From Neptunomonas phycophila (GTDB lineage: Bacteria; Pseudomonadota; Gammaproteobacteria; Pseudomonadales; Balneatricaceae): a stretch of 64,000 bases of DNA. The stretch is from the NCBI RefSeq assembly GCF_001922575.1, contig NZ_MRCI01000001.1, positions 2,976,001 through 3,040,000 on the forward strand. Direction: 5' to 3'. Below, in pieces: positions 56,001 to 64,000 of the stretch. Every line of letters starts with the position of its first letter. Position 1 is the stretch's first letter. Made by a program: the position numbers and the translations under genes. The notes under the pieces are model-generated. The model saw only the letters and a program-made list of their open reading frames with translations. It did not search any database and was not told the DNA's origin.

Positions 56001-56420
56001 TTTGTCGTTCGTTTGTTTCGCGACAATAGCGGCACAATCGTCGTGCAGTAACTCAAGCAAAAAAGTCAGATCATCTAACGAGATAGGTCGCGGCCAAATG
56101 TCACTACTGAGCACCTCAATAATGTCATCAACTGCGCTAGAATCCCCTGCCAATAGGCGCAGTAAATCTTTGGGGAATAGCACCAACAATTGGCAGGCCG
56201 AATTCATCGAAGCACTAGATACATCCGGCAGTTGACCGTAAAGTTCCAGCTGCAGCGCTAAGGCATCCGCAGCGCCTGGCAGCTCTTCTTCACTTGCCTG
56301 TTCAACAAGCGTCTCAACCATTTCGTCAAGAGAAGCCACCGCTTCGGATCGTTCATTACTTGTCAGCACCTGCTGCAAATACGGTATAAAATCCGTAATT
56401 GATTGGGATAACTCACTCAT
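53052..56420 (-). CDS. chpA: ChpA/PilL-type hybrid chemosensory histidine kinase
   Basis: 1,122 residues, much shorter than P. aeruginosa ChpA. One canonical HPt domain has His375 in AHTLKGLANMAGL. The N-terminal 330 residues may be worn HPt-like helices. The CheA core follows: dimer helices, HLIRNAVDHGIE (N box), CEDDGAGID (G1) and GRGIGMDVV (G2). A CheW-like domain lies at about 850-980. The C-terminal receiver at about 1,000-1,115 has VVDDSLSARKS and phospho-acceptor Asp in VTDLEMPRMNG. It should phosphorylate PilG/PilH. It starts 11 bp after pilJ. Confidence 0.92.
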   Translation of the reverse strand: MSELSQSITDFIPYLQQVLTSNERSEAVASLDEMVETLVEQASEEELPGAADALALQLELYGQLPDVSSASMNSACQLLVLFPKDLLRLLAGDSSAVDDIIEVLSSDIWPRPISLDDLTFLLELLHDDCAAIVAKQTNDKPAQSASLDEEEIVFCTQDPALLTDDISQVDGEVLSMLSDSIRALLSDIDEDLSTQALQQLPTDLAPIIRAAKSVQLYAVQCLLEGLCINVHSAAEQGVEDADTRWVTSCVSAVAAYLDSLAESTADDALSDALLPLFSQPSLPVPLTPDQAEYLRQLMAVASVKTATVIEPEVVTDDHLSMPDAGDIDEGLMTMLHDELPMLVDSLMLSLQHAQKADNDKQMAAAQLMDAQRYAHTLKGLANMAGLSAISHITHRMEDILEAVCDAKVSLGRAIRNDLQMATDSLAQIVDALLAGSPVPDVASTALQSMMDWYYTLRSQGVDAVAGDAMSSDDDDSASVFEAREVVQEEVEAEPPVAVVSSAPAVDDTQFRVPRVLLDDLFRITGENTALTSQLSDELAELRGLTRISRDRHRQLQKLLLELEQHLNESYTLQSDEQTSHSPEEGDESSVFDPLEMDRYHEMHTSFSMLNETAADVREVDLQMAGRVQKLNDLQIAQAGVQRETLDAVMRARQVAVSTLTARFERIMRQACRATDKRVELTIEGGSTLIDSQILNQLTGPLMHLIRNAVDHGIETPHLRFEASKPETGRLTLRFRQQQDRILIECEDDGAGIDAELVRAKAIERGLISESQEVSTADIQQLILLPGFSTRRDTSQLSGRGIGMDVVHQEIRRLHGTLSIEARQGQGTRFLISLPSSSLMIRALLVRSRQQVYALSSSGLGQTILSLDGALIESQGELYFEHQGERYTAYPLESLVGEPLVDYRQHPIFQVILVEAGGETVAVLVSEVITLRELVFKQMGPYVPEIPGIPGLTLLSNGAVAPVIDLATRLDRLTGQNHNWLSQLEQQPVSELPLIMVVDDSLSARKSLALLLKDAGFEVCTAIDGVDAIRQIEKKAPHLIVTDLEMPRMNGMELASTVISRSELADIPVMMITSRSTQKHRVEAAAAGVSVYLTKPWNENELLDHVEALLGKVANKSLQAVMT

Positions 56421-56431
56421 GACAACGCCCC

Positions 56432-58540
56432 TTAAGCCGCAGGCGACGAAGCCAATTTAAAGACACTCACAGATGACTGCAACGATTCGGCTGAAGCCAC
56501 CAGCTCACTAGACAGCTCGGCTTGGCGAATCATCTCGTCGTTGGTGGCCGCTGTTGAATCATTAATCCGCGCCGCACGTACCTGTAGCTGTTCGGCCAAC
56601 TTCGCCTGTTTAACCGCACTCTGGGAAATACGTACAACAGACTCTACCAATGTACTCGTGGTGGCTCGTGTTTCTTCCATCCGCGTACCCGCTTCCTCGG
56701 CAAGACGTGTCCCCTCAACAACGTCGGTTATTACGTCGTTCATAACAGCAATAGTGTCAGCGGTCTCTGTCTGGATATTACTAATTAAGCTTTCAATTTC
56801 AGCGGTAGCCTCTCGCGAACTTTCAGCCAAACGTTGTACCTCATCTACCACAACCATCAATCCACGTCCGGCTTCACCAGCAGAGGCAGCGTGCATACTC
56901 GCATTCAAAGAGAGCACATGCGTACGCTCAGATATACTGTTGATCAGGTTGATAATGCCGCCGATCTCTTGCGAACGTTCGCCCAAGCGCTTGATACGCT
57001 TTTCGGCGTTATGAATCGTTTGATGAATTTTATTGATGCTCGTTACCGTCTGCGACACCGACTGCATGGCATTCTCTGACGTATTCATGGCTCGTTGCGA
57101 TGCTTTACTGGATAAATGCGCCAACTTAGAAATTAACTGCATGGCACGTACCACCGATTCCAATCCCTTAAGAGTTTGGTGAATCTCATCCTGCTCACGC
57201 TCTGCATAGGTAATAACCGTACCCGATTGCTGCTTTACCTGTTGCGAAGCGTTGTTAACGTGCTCAGCAAAGCGCGTTACGTCATGTAAAACCTCATTCA
57301 TTGAGCCCGCTAACTGGTTAATAGAGTCGGCCACCGCTCCGGTAATATCTTCGGATACAGGCACCCTCACCGTTAGATCTTTTTCACTTAGCATAAATAC
57401 GTTTTGGATCAACGAGATAACCGATGTGTTTAACCGTGCGTTTTCTTGCTCTTTTTCTCGTAAGCTTTTTTCTTTTTCGTCCAAAAGCGAGTCCAACAAG
57501 GTGCTTAGCTGGCCGACCTCATCCTCATGGCGAAAACCTGTGCGCGCATAGTTATCCCCATCTCGGATACGCTCTATTGTTTGCTGCATTGAAGACAGCG
57601 GGTTAATTACACCACTTTGCAAAATCCATAATGCGATGCCTAACGCGATTAACATCAAAACAATAGACAAGAAGAACAACGAGTTCATATCTTTGGCATT
57701 CTCGTTACGCGTTACCGCATCAGCCGCACGATAATCCTCTACAAGTGCACCGAGAGACACAATCTGCGGCTCTATTTTAGCGATTGTCTGCGCCATCATT
57801 TGCGTCTGCTCAGTTAACCGCTGACGTACATCGGTTAACCGGGATAGCTGCTCTTCCATGCGGCTAATATCTGCCAAAATTTCACGGCGTAGAACTTGGT
57901 CACCAATTGGCGTCGTGCTAACTGCTCGTGACAGCGAAGCAAGCTCAGCCATCAGTTCCGATTGCGTCGCGAGTAAGTTGTCACGCTCTAACGCTCGGTA
58001 GGCGTTTGCAGTTAATGCATCAACCCGTTCGGTCAGTGTGGTCACCGTCGAGTTTTCCACTAACACTTCCAAGGTTAACAACTGACTAATGAAATCACTT
58101 TGCACCCCATCTTCACTAGTCAAACCCAGCTCAATAGAGGTATCAACGGCTTCATAAAAATGGTCTTGGTACTCATCAACAATAGAATGGAAGACCTCAA
58201 TCATCTTTCGGTCTTTATCACTGATCAAGTAACCATCAAGACTGTTAATTGTTGTGTCGAGCTCATTCATTCGTTGGTTAAATACATTCAAGTTTTCCAA
58301 ATCTTTGGTGAGGAAGAACTCTTTTTCCGACAGTTCACCTTGCAAAACATTCGAGGTAATCGAGTCAATTTGGTCGGAAAATGCCTGCATCTTCTCAGTT
58401 CTTAGCTGTGCCAAGCGCTCTAACGAAAGCGTTTGGTAGTAGGAGTAACCCAAGAAAACCAAGCCAGCAAAAAGAAGTAATACGGCTAACATAAACTTAA
58501 CCGAAAGCTTTAAATTCTGGAAAGCTGAGAACGATTGCAT
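56432..58540 (-). CDS. pilJ: PilJ-like methyl-accepting chemotaxis protein
   Basis: 702 residues. TM1 is at about 15-33 (FMLAVLLLFAGLVFLGYSYY). A long helical periplasmic sensor region follows. TM2 is at about 293-315, then HAMP. The cytoplasmic hairpin tip is ISERTHVLSLNASMHAASAG with GRGLMVVVDEVQRLAESS. It pairs with the CheW protein encoded 124 bp upstream and the kinase encoded downstream. The order matches pilJ of twitching-motility systems. Confidence 0.9.
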   Translation of the reverse strand: MQSFSAFQNLKLSVKFMLAVLLLFAGLVFLGYSYYQTLSLERLAQLRTEKMQAFSDQIDSITSNVLQGELSEKEFFLTKDLENLNVFNQRMNELDTTINSLDGYLISDKDRKMIEVFHSIVDEYQDHFYEAVDTSIELGLTSEDGVQSDFISQLLTLEVLVENSTVTTLTERVDALTANAYRALERDNLLATQSELMAELASLSRAVSTTPIGDQVLRREILADISRMEEQLSRLTDVRQRLTEQTQMMAQTIAKIEPQIVSLGALVEDYRAADAVTRNENAKDMNSLFFLSIVLMLIALGIALWILQSGVINPLSSMQQTIERIRDGDNYARTGFRHEDEVGQLSTLLDSLLDEKEKSLREKEQENARLNTSVISLIQNVFMLSEKDLTVRVPVSEDITGAVADSINQLAGSMNEVLHDVTRFAEHVNNASQQVKQQSGTVITYAEREQDEIHQTLKGLESVVRAMQLISKLAHLSSKASQRAMNTSENAMQSVSQTVTSINKIHQTIHNAEKRIKRLGERSQEIGGIINLINSISERTHVLSLNASMHAASAGEAGRGLMVVVDEVQRLAESSREATAEIESLISNIQTETADTIAVMNDVITDVVEGTRLAEEAGTRMEETRATTSTLVESVVRISQSAVKQAKLAEQLQVRAARINDSTAATNDEMIRQAELSSELVASAESLQSSVSVFKLASSPAA

Positions 58541-58664
58541 AGTAAATCCCTAGGTGCACTCACCTGTAAAACGAAAGCATGAGGTATGTTACCTCGACTA
58601 TTTCACTGGCATCCTTACCGAATAACCGCTCCATCCTAAAGCGGTTACTTACTTGTTGTCAGTG

Positions 58665-59144
58665 TTAGGCATTAAATTGCGGAATAAGCGATGTGAACAA
58701 CGCTTTATGGTCTAGCTCCAGCCATACATGGTCATTAGACAAATAGGCTTGGTTAACAAACCCCTCCAAAGCCGACGCAATGTCAGTTGGCAAATCACAT
58801 GGCTGATAATCGGTTAGTGATGCCGGATAGTCATCGGTCATGATACCTACCGTATCGGGTGTGCTATCTAATAGCAGCACCCACTTAGGAGGGACTAAAT
58901 CAGCGTTTTTACCATTAAGCAGCACACCCATATTAAACACAGGGATGACATCACCACGGTGATTAATAAAGCCACTAAACCAATCAGGAGATCCCGGAAT
59001 ACGGCACCCAGATGCCATCGGCACAAGCTCACTGCGTGTCCCTACCGGTACCAACAAGCGCACACCAGCAACAAGCACACCATGGCGTACCTGAGCACCG
59101 GTGTCGTTCGGCAATAAAACGTCCTGGGGTAGCGAGTCCGTCAC
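58665..59144 (-). CDS. pilI: CheW-like adaptor PilI
   Basis: 159 residues, one CheW domain: GVLVAGVRLLVPVGTRSELV, CRIPGSPDWFSGFINHRGDV and IPVFNMGVLL. It couples PilJ to the kinase. It overlaps pilH by 4 bp. Confidence 0.85.
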   Translation of the reverse strand: MTDSLPQDVLLPNDTGAQVRHGVLVAGVRLLVPVGTRSELVPMASGCRIPGSPDWFSGFINHRGDVIPVFNMGVLLNGKNADLVPPKWVLLLDSTPDTVGIMTDDYPASLTDYQPCDLPTDIASALEGFVNQAYLSNDHVWLELDHKALFTSLIPQFNA

Positions 59145-59506
59145 CCTAGGCCTCGCACATGCTGCAACACATCTTCGTCTTGGTAAGGCTTATTTACAAC
59201 GGCCGACGCCCCTTGAAGCTTAGCCCAAACATGATCCGCCTCTTGGTTTTTACCCGAAACAATAACGACGGGGATTCCTCGTGTTGCCTCATGACGTGTT
59301 ATCTGACGGCATGCGGCAAACCCATCGACTTCAGGCATCACAATGTCCATAAAAATCAAATCGGGGTGGTAAGATATGGCTTTTTCAAACCCCTGCTTAC
59401 CATTATCGGCCATCACAACTTCCGCATCCACTTGCTTCAAAACATCGCGAATACGAGCTTGCTGAAGAGGATCATCCTCAACCACAAGAATTTTTTTCAC
59501 ACTCAT
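59141..59506 (-). CDS. pilH: Single-domain response regulator PilH
   Basis: 121 residues, receiver only. The acidic pair is EDD at the start (ILVVEDDPLQ), the phospho-acceptor Asp is in LIFMDIVMPEVDG, and the switch Ser is in VIVSGKNQ with Lys in VNKPYQDED. The order and size match PilH, the phosphate sink or retraction regulator of Pil-Chp systems. Confidence 0.85.
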   Translation of the reverse strand: MSVKKILVVEDDPLQQARIRDVLKQVDAEVVMADNGKQGFEKAISYHPDLIFMDIVMPEVDGFAACRQITRHEATRGIPVVIVSGKNQEADHVWAKLQGASAVVNKPYQDEDVLQHVRGLG

Positions 59507-59533
59507 TTAATCACCTGTAAAAAGAAAACCGAT

Positions 59534-60376
59534 TTAATTTGTACGCGCTTGGCTCGCCGCACGCTCAGGCCTATATTCAGTAATCCACTTGGAAACCCGG
59601 CGAATAACCTTTTGGAACTCATCTGGCACAATAGGCTTGGTAAGATAAGTAGAACACCCTGCCATAATCCCCTTTACCTCATCCAGCGGTGAAGTTTTGG
59701 AAGACAGCATAATAATAGGCGTTTTTTTGATATGTGCTTTTTGGCGTAATTGGGTACACGTTTCAAAACCATCAATACCCGGCATCATGATATCCAAAAA
59801 GATCAGATCAAAATGCTGTTGATCCGTTACCGATAATGCAGACGCCCCATCTTCGGCAAAGCTAATCTGCATCGCCATGGGTAACGCCATCAATTGATCA
59901 GCCAAGGCTTGTCGCATAGGTGCGCTGTCATCCACCACAAGCACACGTAAAGCGTTATCGTCCGGTTCCGTTTCCTGTGTACGACTCTCCTCAGACAAGG
60001 CTGCTTTTTTGTTCTCAGATACATCAGCAGCTTGAGGGGCATCAGAGTCTGTCAAAGGAACAGAATCTATTGTCCGATCAACAATGCCATCAAGAACGCG
60101 GATCACACGCGAAGATATTAACGGATAACCGATATGAGGGAGGCTCACTTCTTTAGGCTTTTGCCGAGAAACTACCACTAAGCGTCGGCGATAATCAGCA
60201 GGCAACGCGCTAACGCTCGGTTCGGACAGCGCCTCTTCACCAAAGACGAGCAAAACGTCAGGCAAAGCAGTTTCATCAAACGCGACTAACTCGTAATCGC
60301 GCCGCCGTGACAAACGTAATATTTTTTCAACTTTTGAACGCTGCTGTTCTGGGAACCCAAATGACCCCACCTGCAT
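59534..60376 (-). CDS. pilG: PilG-like response regulator with extra N-terminal domain
   Basis: 280 residues; P. aeruginosa PilG is about half this length. Residues 145-268 form a receiver: VLVVDDSAPMRQ, phospho-acceptor in LIFLDIMMPGIDG, switch in IIMLSSKTSP and Lys in YLTKPIVPDE. Residues 1-105 form an alpha/beta domain without a phospho-acceptor (YELVAFDETALPDVLLVFGE, RRRLVVVSRQKPKEV), possibly a pseudo-receiver. An acidic linker joins them. It is the first gene of the operon; pilH follows after 27 bp. Confidence 0.82.
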   Translation of the reverse strand: MQVGSFGFPEQQRSKVEKILRLSRRRDYELVAFDETALPDVLLVFGEEALSEPSVSALPADYRRRLVVVSRQKPKEVSLPHIGYPLISSRVIRVLDGIVDRTIDSVPLTDSDAPQAADVSENKKAALSEESRTQETEPDDNALRVLVVDDSAPMRQALADQLMALPMAMQISFAEDGASALSVTDQQHFDLIFLDIMMPGIDGFETCTQLRQKAHIKKTPIIMLSSKTSPLDEVKGIMAGCSTYLTKPIVPDEFQKVIRRVSKWITEYRPERAASQARTN

Positions 60377-60813
60377 AGCAATTCCTTAATACACCTAAAC
60401 ATCTTTAATGAATTGCAGCCGCTTTTACGAAGCAAGCGGCCAACACGTACTACATAATAGGTCATCAATTGGGAGTGCGCTAACCAACAATCAATAAAGA
60501 TGGACCCATTAAAAACAACCTTTCAAAGCAATTTTAAGGCCATTAGTGTTCAGTGTACATTAATGAACGTAAATAAGATTCATTACCATTAAAGAAGCGA
60601 CTGCACGCCTAATCTGCTCAGTTATTCTCTCTCGGTAAGCACGAATAAGGATTCAAAACGCCCCTGCCGAAATCGCACCAAAATAGAGCGCAGAGCCAAA
60701 ATAGCGCATCCATTAAGGCAAAACAAGGAGCTCGACAATTGTCGCAATAGGCAAAGGGTAAGATAATAGGATGAAAGAAATGTGACAGGCCTACAAAAAT
60801 CAGGCCTGTCGAA
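60377..60813. other. Intergenic region between pilG and ectR
   Basis: 437 bp. It includes the leader of the chemosensory operon and the ectR terminator at 60784-60810. A minus-strand frame at 60618-60845 overlaps the ectR end and is not convincing. AT-rich stretches near 60540-60600 could hold the pilG promoter, but I cannot fix hexamers. Confidence 0.5.
60784..60810 (-). terminator. Terminator of ectR
   Basis: GACAGGCCT (60784-60792), 9-nt loop, AGGCCTGTC (60802-60810). The minus strand continues with ACATTTCTTTC, only moderately T-rich. It starts 4 bp after the ectR stop. Confidence 0.6.
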
Positions 60814-61296
60814 TCAAGCGCCGTCTTCGCGGTCAAGACGACCAATATTTAAGACAGGAGCTGCATCAATATGATCAGCATCCAACAGAGCCGCTATTCG
60901 CTCTAAAGAAGCAATGGCCATGGACTGTTCCCAATCGTGCATGTCATCAAATTGCTGGGTAAAGCGGTCTTGCTGTGTTGTTGGTGCGCTTTTTAGCAGC
61001 TCCAAGCCTGAGTCCGTTAGCTGAACCCACATCTTACGCTTATCCTCTTTCCCGCGCTCTCGCAGTATTAACTGCTTCTTTTCAAGCCTATCAAGAATAC
61101 TGGTTACCGTTGCCTGAGCCACATTCAAATGACGCGCTAAATCGCCCGTTGTCATAGGCGATCTTTCACGCAACGTTTGCAGCACCATCAACTGTGGCAA
61201 GGTTAACCCTGTCGAACGGCTGATATTTTTTTCTTGAATTTCAGTAGCGCGGATGATTTGACGCAAAATCATTAACGCTTGCAGGCTCTTTTCCAT
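60814..61296 (-). CDS. ectR: MarR-family regulator of ectoine synthesis, EctR
   Basis: 160 residues. The winged helix is SRSTGLTLPQLMVLQTLRER, LARHLNVAQATVTSILDRLE and the wing RGKEDKRKMWVQLTDSG. EctR-type MarR proteins repress ectABC in halophilic and methylotrophic bacteria. This gene is divergent from ectA across 214 bp, as usual for EctR. Confidence 0.9.
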   Translation of the reverse strand: MEKSLQALMILRQIIRATEIQEKNISRSTGLTLPQLMVLQTLRERSPMTTGDLARHLNVAQATVTSILDRLEKKQLILRERGKEDKRKMWVQLTDSGLELLKSAPTTQQDRFTQQFDDMHDWEQSMAIASLERIAALLDADHIDAAPVLNIGRLDREDGA

Positions 61297-61437
61297 AGAT
61301 ATTCAAAGCTTACTATATATTAGGACGCCAAATTATACGCGATATTCTTCTTGGATAGCTACATTTTTATTTATACCTTTCAGATAAATTTAGAAAAGCA
61401 AACATTAAATCAAACAAAAAAGCCCACAAAAACAGAT

Positions 61438-61468
61438 TTGATATCTATTTCCAGGTGTGTTTTATAAT
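61438..61468 (+). promoter_or_regulatory. Likely sigma-70 promoter of ectABC-ask
   Basis: TTGATA (61438-61443) and a perfect TATAAT (61463-61468), with a 19-bp spacer. A long spacer is suboptimal at low salt. The start point would be near 61475, giving a 36-nt leader. TCAAAG/CTTTGA sequences at 61302 and 61477 are possible EctR contacts. Confidence 0.5.
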
Positions 61469-61510
61469 AAAAGTACTTTGATAATCTAAATATTACACAT
61501 TTGAAACTAT

Positions 61511-62020
61511 ATGACTAAAACATCAACGTGTTCGATTACATTTCGCAAGCCAACAGCATGTGATGGTTTAGCGCTTAATGCGCTTATTGAGCGTTGCCCG
61601 CCGTTAGATACAAATTCTGCTTATTGCAACTTGTTGCAAGCTAGCCACTTTGCAGATACGGCCATTATCGCCGTCGATAAAAACAACGCCCTCGTCGGCT
61701 CAATAACAGGCTATATGCTGCCAAACAAACCGGACACGTTATTCGTCTGGCAGGTAGCGTTAGCGCCAGAAGCCCGCGGTCAGGGATTAGCCTTATCCAT
61801 GCTGACTCACTTATTCGACCGTTGCGAGCAGGCCAAGAATATCGAAACAAGCATCTCGCCAAATAATCACGCCTCACAAAAACTATTCACACGTTTTTTT
61901 GAGCAACGAGGTTTTTGTGTTGAGCAAACCCCACTATTTGATGAAACGCTGCATTTTGCGGGTCGGCATGAAACAGAGGTGCTATATCGCGCCACATTGC
62001 CAAGTGTCGCAACACGCTAA
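61511..62020 (+). CDS. ectA: L-2,4-diaminobutyrate acetyltransferase
   Basis: 169 residues, GNAT fold. [20 protein letters not shown], then [17 protein letters not shown], is the EctA start. [15 protein letters not shown] is the acetyl-CoA binding loop, followed by [15 protein letters not shown]. It N-acetylates diaminobutyrate, the second dedicated step of ectoine synthesis. It is the first gene of the operon. Confidence 0.97.
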   Translation: MTKTSTCSITFRKPTACDGLALNALIERCPPLDTNSAYCNLLQASHFADTAIIAVDKNNALVGSITGYMLPNKPDTLFVWQVALAPEARGQGLALSMLTHLFDRCEQAKNIETSISPNNHASQKLFTRFFEQRGFCVEQTPLFDETLHFAGRHETEVLYRATLPSVATR

Positions 62021-62070
62021 CCATCAGCACAACTTGCAGCCCAATTCTTTCACTTTCAAAGGAACGAATC

Positions 62071-63348
62071 ATGACAACATTTACCAACTATGAATCAGAA
62101 GTTCGCGGCTATTGCCGCTCATTTCCTGTTACATTTGATCATGCCAAAGGCGCTACTCTTTACAGCGAAGGCCGTGAATATATTGACTTTCTAGCGGGTG
62201 CCGGCTCTCTAAATTACGGCCATAACAACCCCGTTATGAAACAGACCTTATTAAACTATATTGAAGCAGACGGCATTACACACGGCCTAGATATGCACTC
62301 TGTTGCCAAAGAAGAGTTCATTCGCCTCTTTCAAGAAAAGATTCTACAACCGCGTAAACTCAATGATTATGTTATGCAGTTTACGGGGCCTACTGGCGCT
62401 AATGCCGTTGAAGCAGCGCTCAAGCTAGCTCGCAAAGTAAAAGGCCGTGAAAACATCATCGCCTTTACCAATGGTTTCCACGGTGTAACCGCAGGCGCTC
62501 TCAGCTGCACAGCAAACCAACACCATCGTGGCGCAGCAGGGCATAGCTTAAACCACGTTGATCGCATGCCCTTTGATGGCTATTTAGGCACAAACACCAA
62601 TACGCTGGCTTACGTGGACAAGATGTTATCTGATCCAAGCAGCGGCATTGATAAACCCGCCGCCGTGATTTTAGAAACCATTCAGGGTGAGGGCGGATTA
62701 AACACGGCATCTGATCAGTGGCTAAAAGGGCTTCGTAAGTTGTGCGATAAGCACGATATGCTGATGATTGTTGATGATATTCAAGCCGGCTGTGGTCGCA
62801 GTGGTGACTTCTTTAGTTTTGAAAGCGCAGGCATTCAGCCGGATATCATCACATTATCCAAATCATTAAGTGGATATGGCCTGCCCCTTGCCGTGACTGT
62901 ATTTCGCAAGTCTATCGATGAGTGGAAACCCGGCGAGCATAACGGTACTTTCCGAGGTAACAACCATGCTTTTGTGACCGCATCAGCCGCCATCGAAACC
63001 TACTGGAGCGACGACAGCTTTAGCAAGGAAGTAAAAGCCAAAGCCGATTTGCTTAAAAATCGTCTGCAACAAATTGCCCGTCGCTATGGGCCTGAGTCTC
63101 TTACCGTCAGAGGACGTGGAATGATGACGGGCATCGTTTGCCCTAACGAAGAGATCGCCAGCAAGATAGTCGCTCATGCATTTGAACAAAATCTCATTAT
63201 TGAAACCTGCGGCAACCATGACCAAGTCGTTAAGTGTTTTTGCCCTCTGACAATCAGCGAAGAGCAACTCCTAGAAGGACTCTCCCGCTTAGACAATGCC
63301 TTTGCCCTAACAATGGCTGACTATCAGGAAGCACAACAAGCCTCATAA
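62071..63348 (+). CDS. ectB: L-2,4-diaminobutyrate transaminase
   Basis: 425 residues, class-III PLP aminotransferase. [58 protein letters not shown] and the PLP Lys in [15 protein letters not shown] are visible. It converts aspartate semialdehyde and glutamate to diaminobutyrate. It follows ectA by 50 bp with AAAGGAA as ribosome site. Confidence 0.97.
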   Translation: MTTFTNYESEVRGYCRSFPVTFDHAKGATLYSEGREYIDFLAGAGSLNYGHNNPVMKQTLLNYIEADGITHGLDMHSVAKEEFIRLFQEKILQPRKLNDYVMQFTGPTGANAVEAALKLARKVKGRENIIAFTNGFHGVTAGALSCTANQHHRGAAGHSLNHVDRMPFDGYLGTNTNTLAYVDKMLSDPSSGIDKPAAVILETIQGEGGLNTASDQWLKGLRKLCDKHDMLMIVDDIQAGCGRSGDFFSFESAGIQPDIITLSKSLSGYGLPLAVTVFRKSIDEWKPGEHNGTFRGNNHAFVTASAAIETYWSDDSFSKEVKAKADLLKNRLQQIARRYGPESLTVRGRGMMTGIVCPNEEIASKIVAHAFEQNLIIETCGNHDQVVKCFCPLTISEEQLLEGLSRLDNAFALTMADYQEAQQAS

Positions 63349-63397
63349 GCGGGCTGTTTGTCCAATTAACACTGATATTCACCCAGAGGAGACACTA

Positions 63398-63796
63398 ATG
63401 ATTGTTCGCACACTAGAAAACGCAGAAAACAGCGACCGCCGCATTACCGCTGATAATTGGGAAAGCACACGCATGATCCTTAAAGAGGATAACATGGGCT
63501 TTTCTTTCCATATAACGACTATTTATGCCAACACAGAAACACACATCTGGTACCAAAACCATCTTGAATCTGTTTACTGCATGTCCGGCGAAGGCGAAAT
63601 AGAAACCCTTGCCGACGGGAAGGTCTACCCCATTAAACCGGGGACTTTATACGTGTTAGACAAACATGATGAGCACCTTCTACGCGGTACCACTGAAATG
63701 AAAATGGCCTGCGTATTCAATCCTCCGCTCAACGGAAAAGAAACGCATGATGAGAATGGTGTGTACCCGTTAGATGCCAGCAGCCTGGGCGCTTAA
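63398..63796 (+). CDS. ectC: L-ectoine synthase
   Basis: 132 residues, a cupin. [20 protein letters not shown] is the family start. [19 protein letters not shown] carries cupin metal ligands (Glu, and Tyr/His positions), with [10 protein letters not shown] further on. It closes the ectoine ring from N-acetyl-diaminobutyrate. It is 49 bp after ectB. Confidence 0.97.
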   Translation: MIVRTLENAENSDRRITADNWESTRMILKEDNMGFSFHITTIYANTETHIWYQNHLESVYCMSGEGEIETLADGKVYPIKPGTLYVLDKHDEHLLRGTTEMKMACVFNPPLNGKETHDENGVYPLDASSLGA

Positions 63797-63823
63797 CTTG
63801 ATTGAGGTCTTTCAAAAAACACC

Positions 63824-64000
63824 ATGACAAACCCAACCGTAGAAAAGATAGGCGGCACTTCAATGAGCCGCTTTAACGAAATTAAACACAATATTTTTTT
63901 GCGCTCGCAGCCTGATCAATCTCTCTATAATCGTGTCTTTGTGGTATCGGCCTATGCCGGTATCACAAACCTGCTGCTCGAACATAAAAAAACGGGTGAT
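63824..64000 (+). CDS. ask: Ectoine-operon aspartokinase, partial
   Basis: The first 59 codons of an Ask_Ect-type aspartate kinase, cut by the right edge. MTNPTVEKIGGTSMSRFNEI has the KxGGTS substrate-binding motif (KIGGTS), and VFVVSAYAGITNLLLEHKK follows. The specialised isoenzyme feeds aspartyl phosphate into ectoine synthesis. It is 27 bp after ectC. Confidence 0.93.
   Translation, partial: MTNPTVEKIGGTSMSRFNEIKHNIFLRSQPDQSLYNRVFVVSAYAGITNLLLEHKKTGD

Overview
The window looks like chromosome of a marine or halotolerant gammaproteobacterium, in the Oceanospirillales/Pseudomonadales neighbourhood. This is an inference from gene content: an ectoine operon with its own EctR, a Crc-type protein beside pyrE and rph, a complete-looking MSHA pilus assembly operon, a PilG-PilH-PilI-PilJ-ChpA chemosensory operon, OpgGH and TamAB. 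No rRNA or CRISPR array was seen. One tRNA gene (Phe) is present.

Layout. 1-3048: the inner-membrane pump (cut by the left edge) and lipoprotein adaptor of an RND efflux system, with an AcrR-like palindrome upstream. 3287-8300: opgG-opgH for osmoregulated periplasmic glucans, preceded by a membrane acyltransferase. 8680-10763: a glutathione transferase and a VOC protein divergent from a LysR regulator. 10737-16831: a six-gene import operon (binding protein, alkaline-phosphatase-superfamily hydrolase, two permeases, ATPase, HAD phosphatase) divergent from a GntR/UTRA regulator. Two 12-bp DasR/NagR/PhnF-like operators lie in the shared control region.

16904-29039 is an accessory island that reads more AT-rich than its surroundings. 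Its left part holds a peptidoglycan-binding/CHAP protein paired with a small lipoprotein, a broken fic gene with a striking array of TCGACATAT half-sites in its promoter, and a truncated alpA-like gene whose ribosome binding site lies in a perfect hairpin. Its right part is a tightly packed same-strand defence cassette: HTH controller, C5 cytosine methyltransferase, a decayed vsr gene, a MORC-like GHKL ATPase, a Z1-domain helicase-like protein, a PD-(D/E)XK protein and an AIPR protein. The last four overlap or nearly touch and are probably translated as one unit. This is the most interesting part of the window.

29390-32776 is housekeeping: yicC, rph, crc-like and pyrE. 32780-45894 is the MSHA operon on the minus strand, running mshI, a PilN-like gene, mshJ, K, L, M, N, E, G, F, A, C, D, O and P. 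No mshQ follows mshP. tRNA-Phe follows at 46231, then tamB-tamA. 52140-60376 is a Pil-Chp-type chemosensory operon ending in a protein with two PilJ-type sensor domains. 60814-64000 is ectR divergent from ectA-ectB-ectC-ask, with the aspartokinase cut by the right edge.
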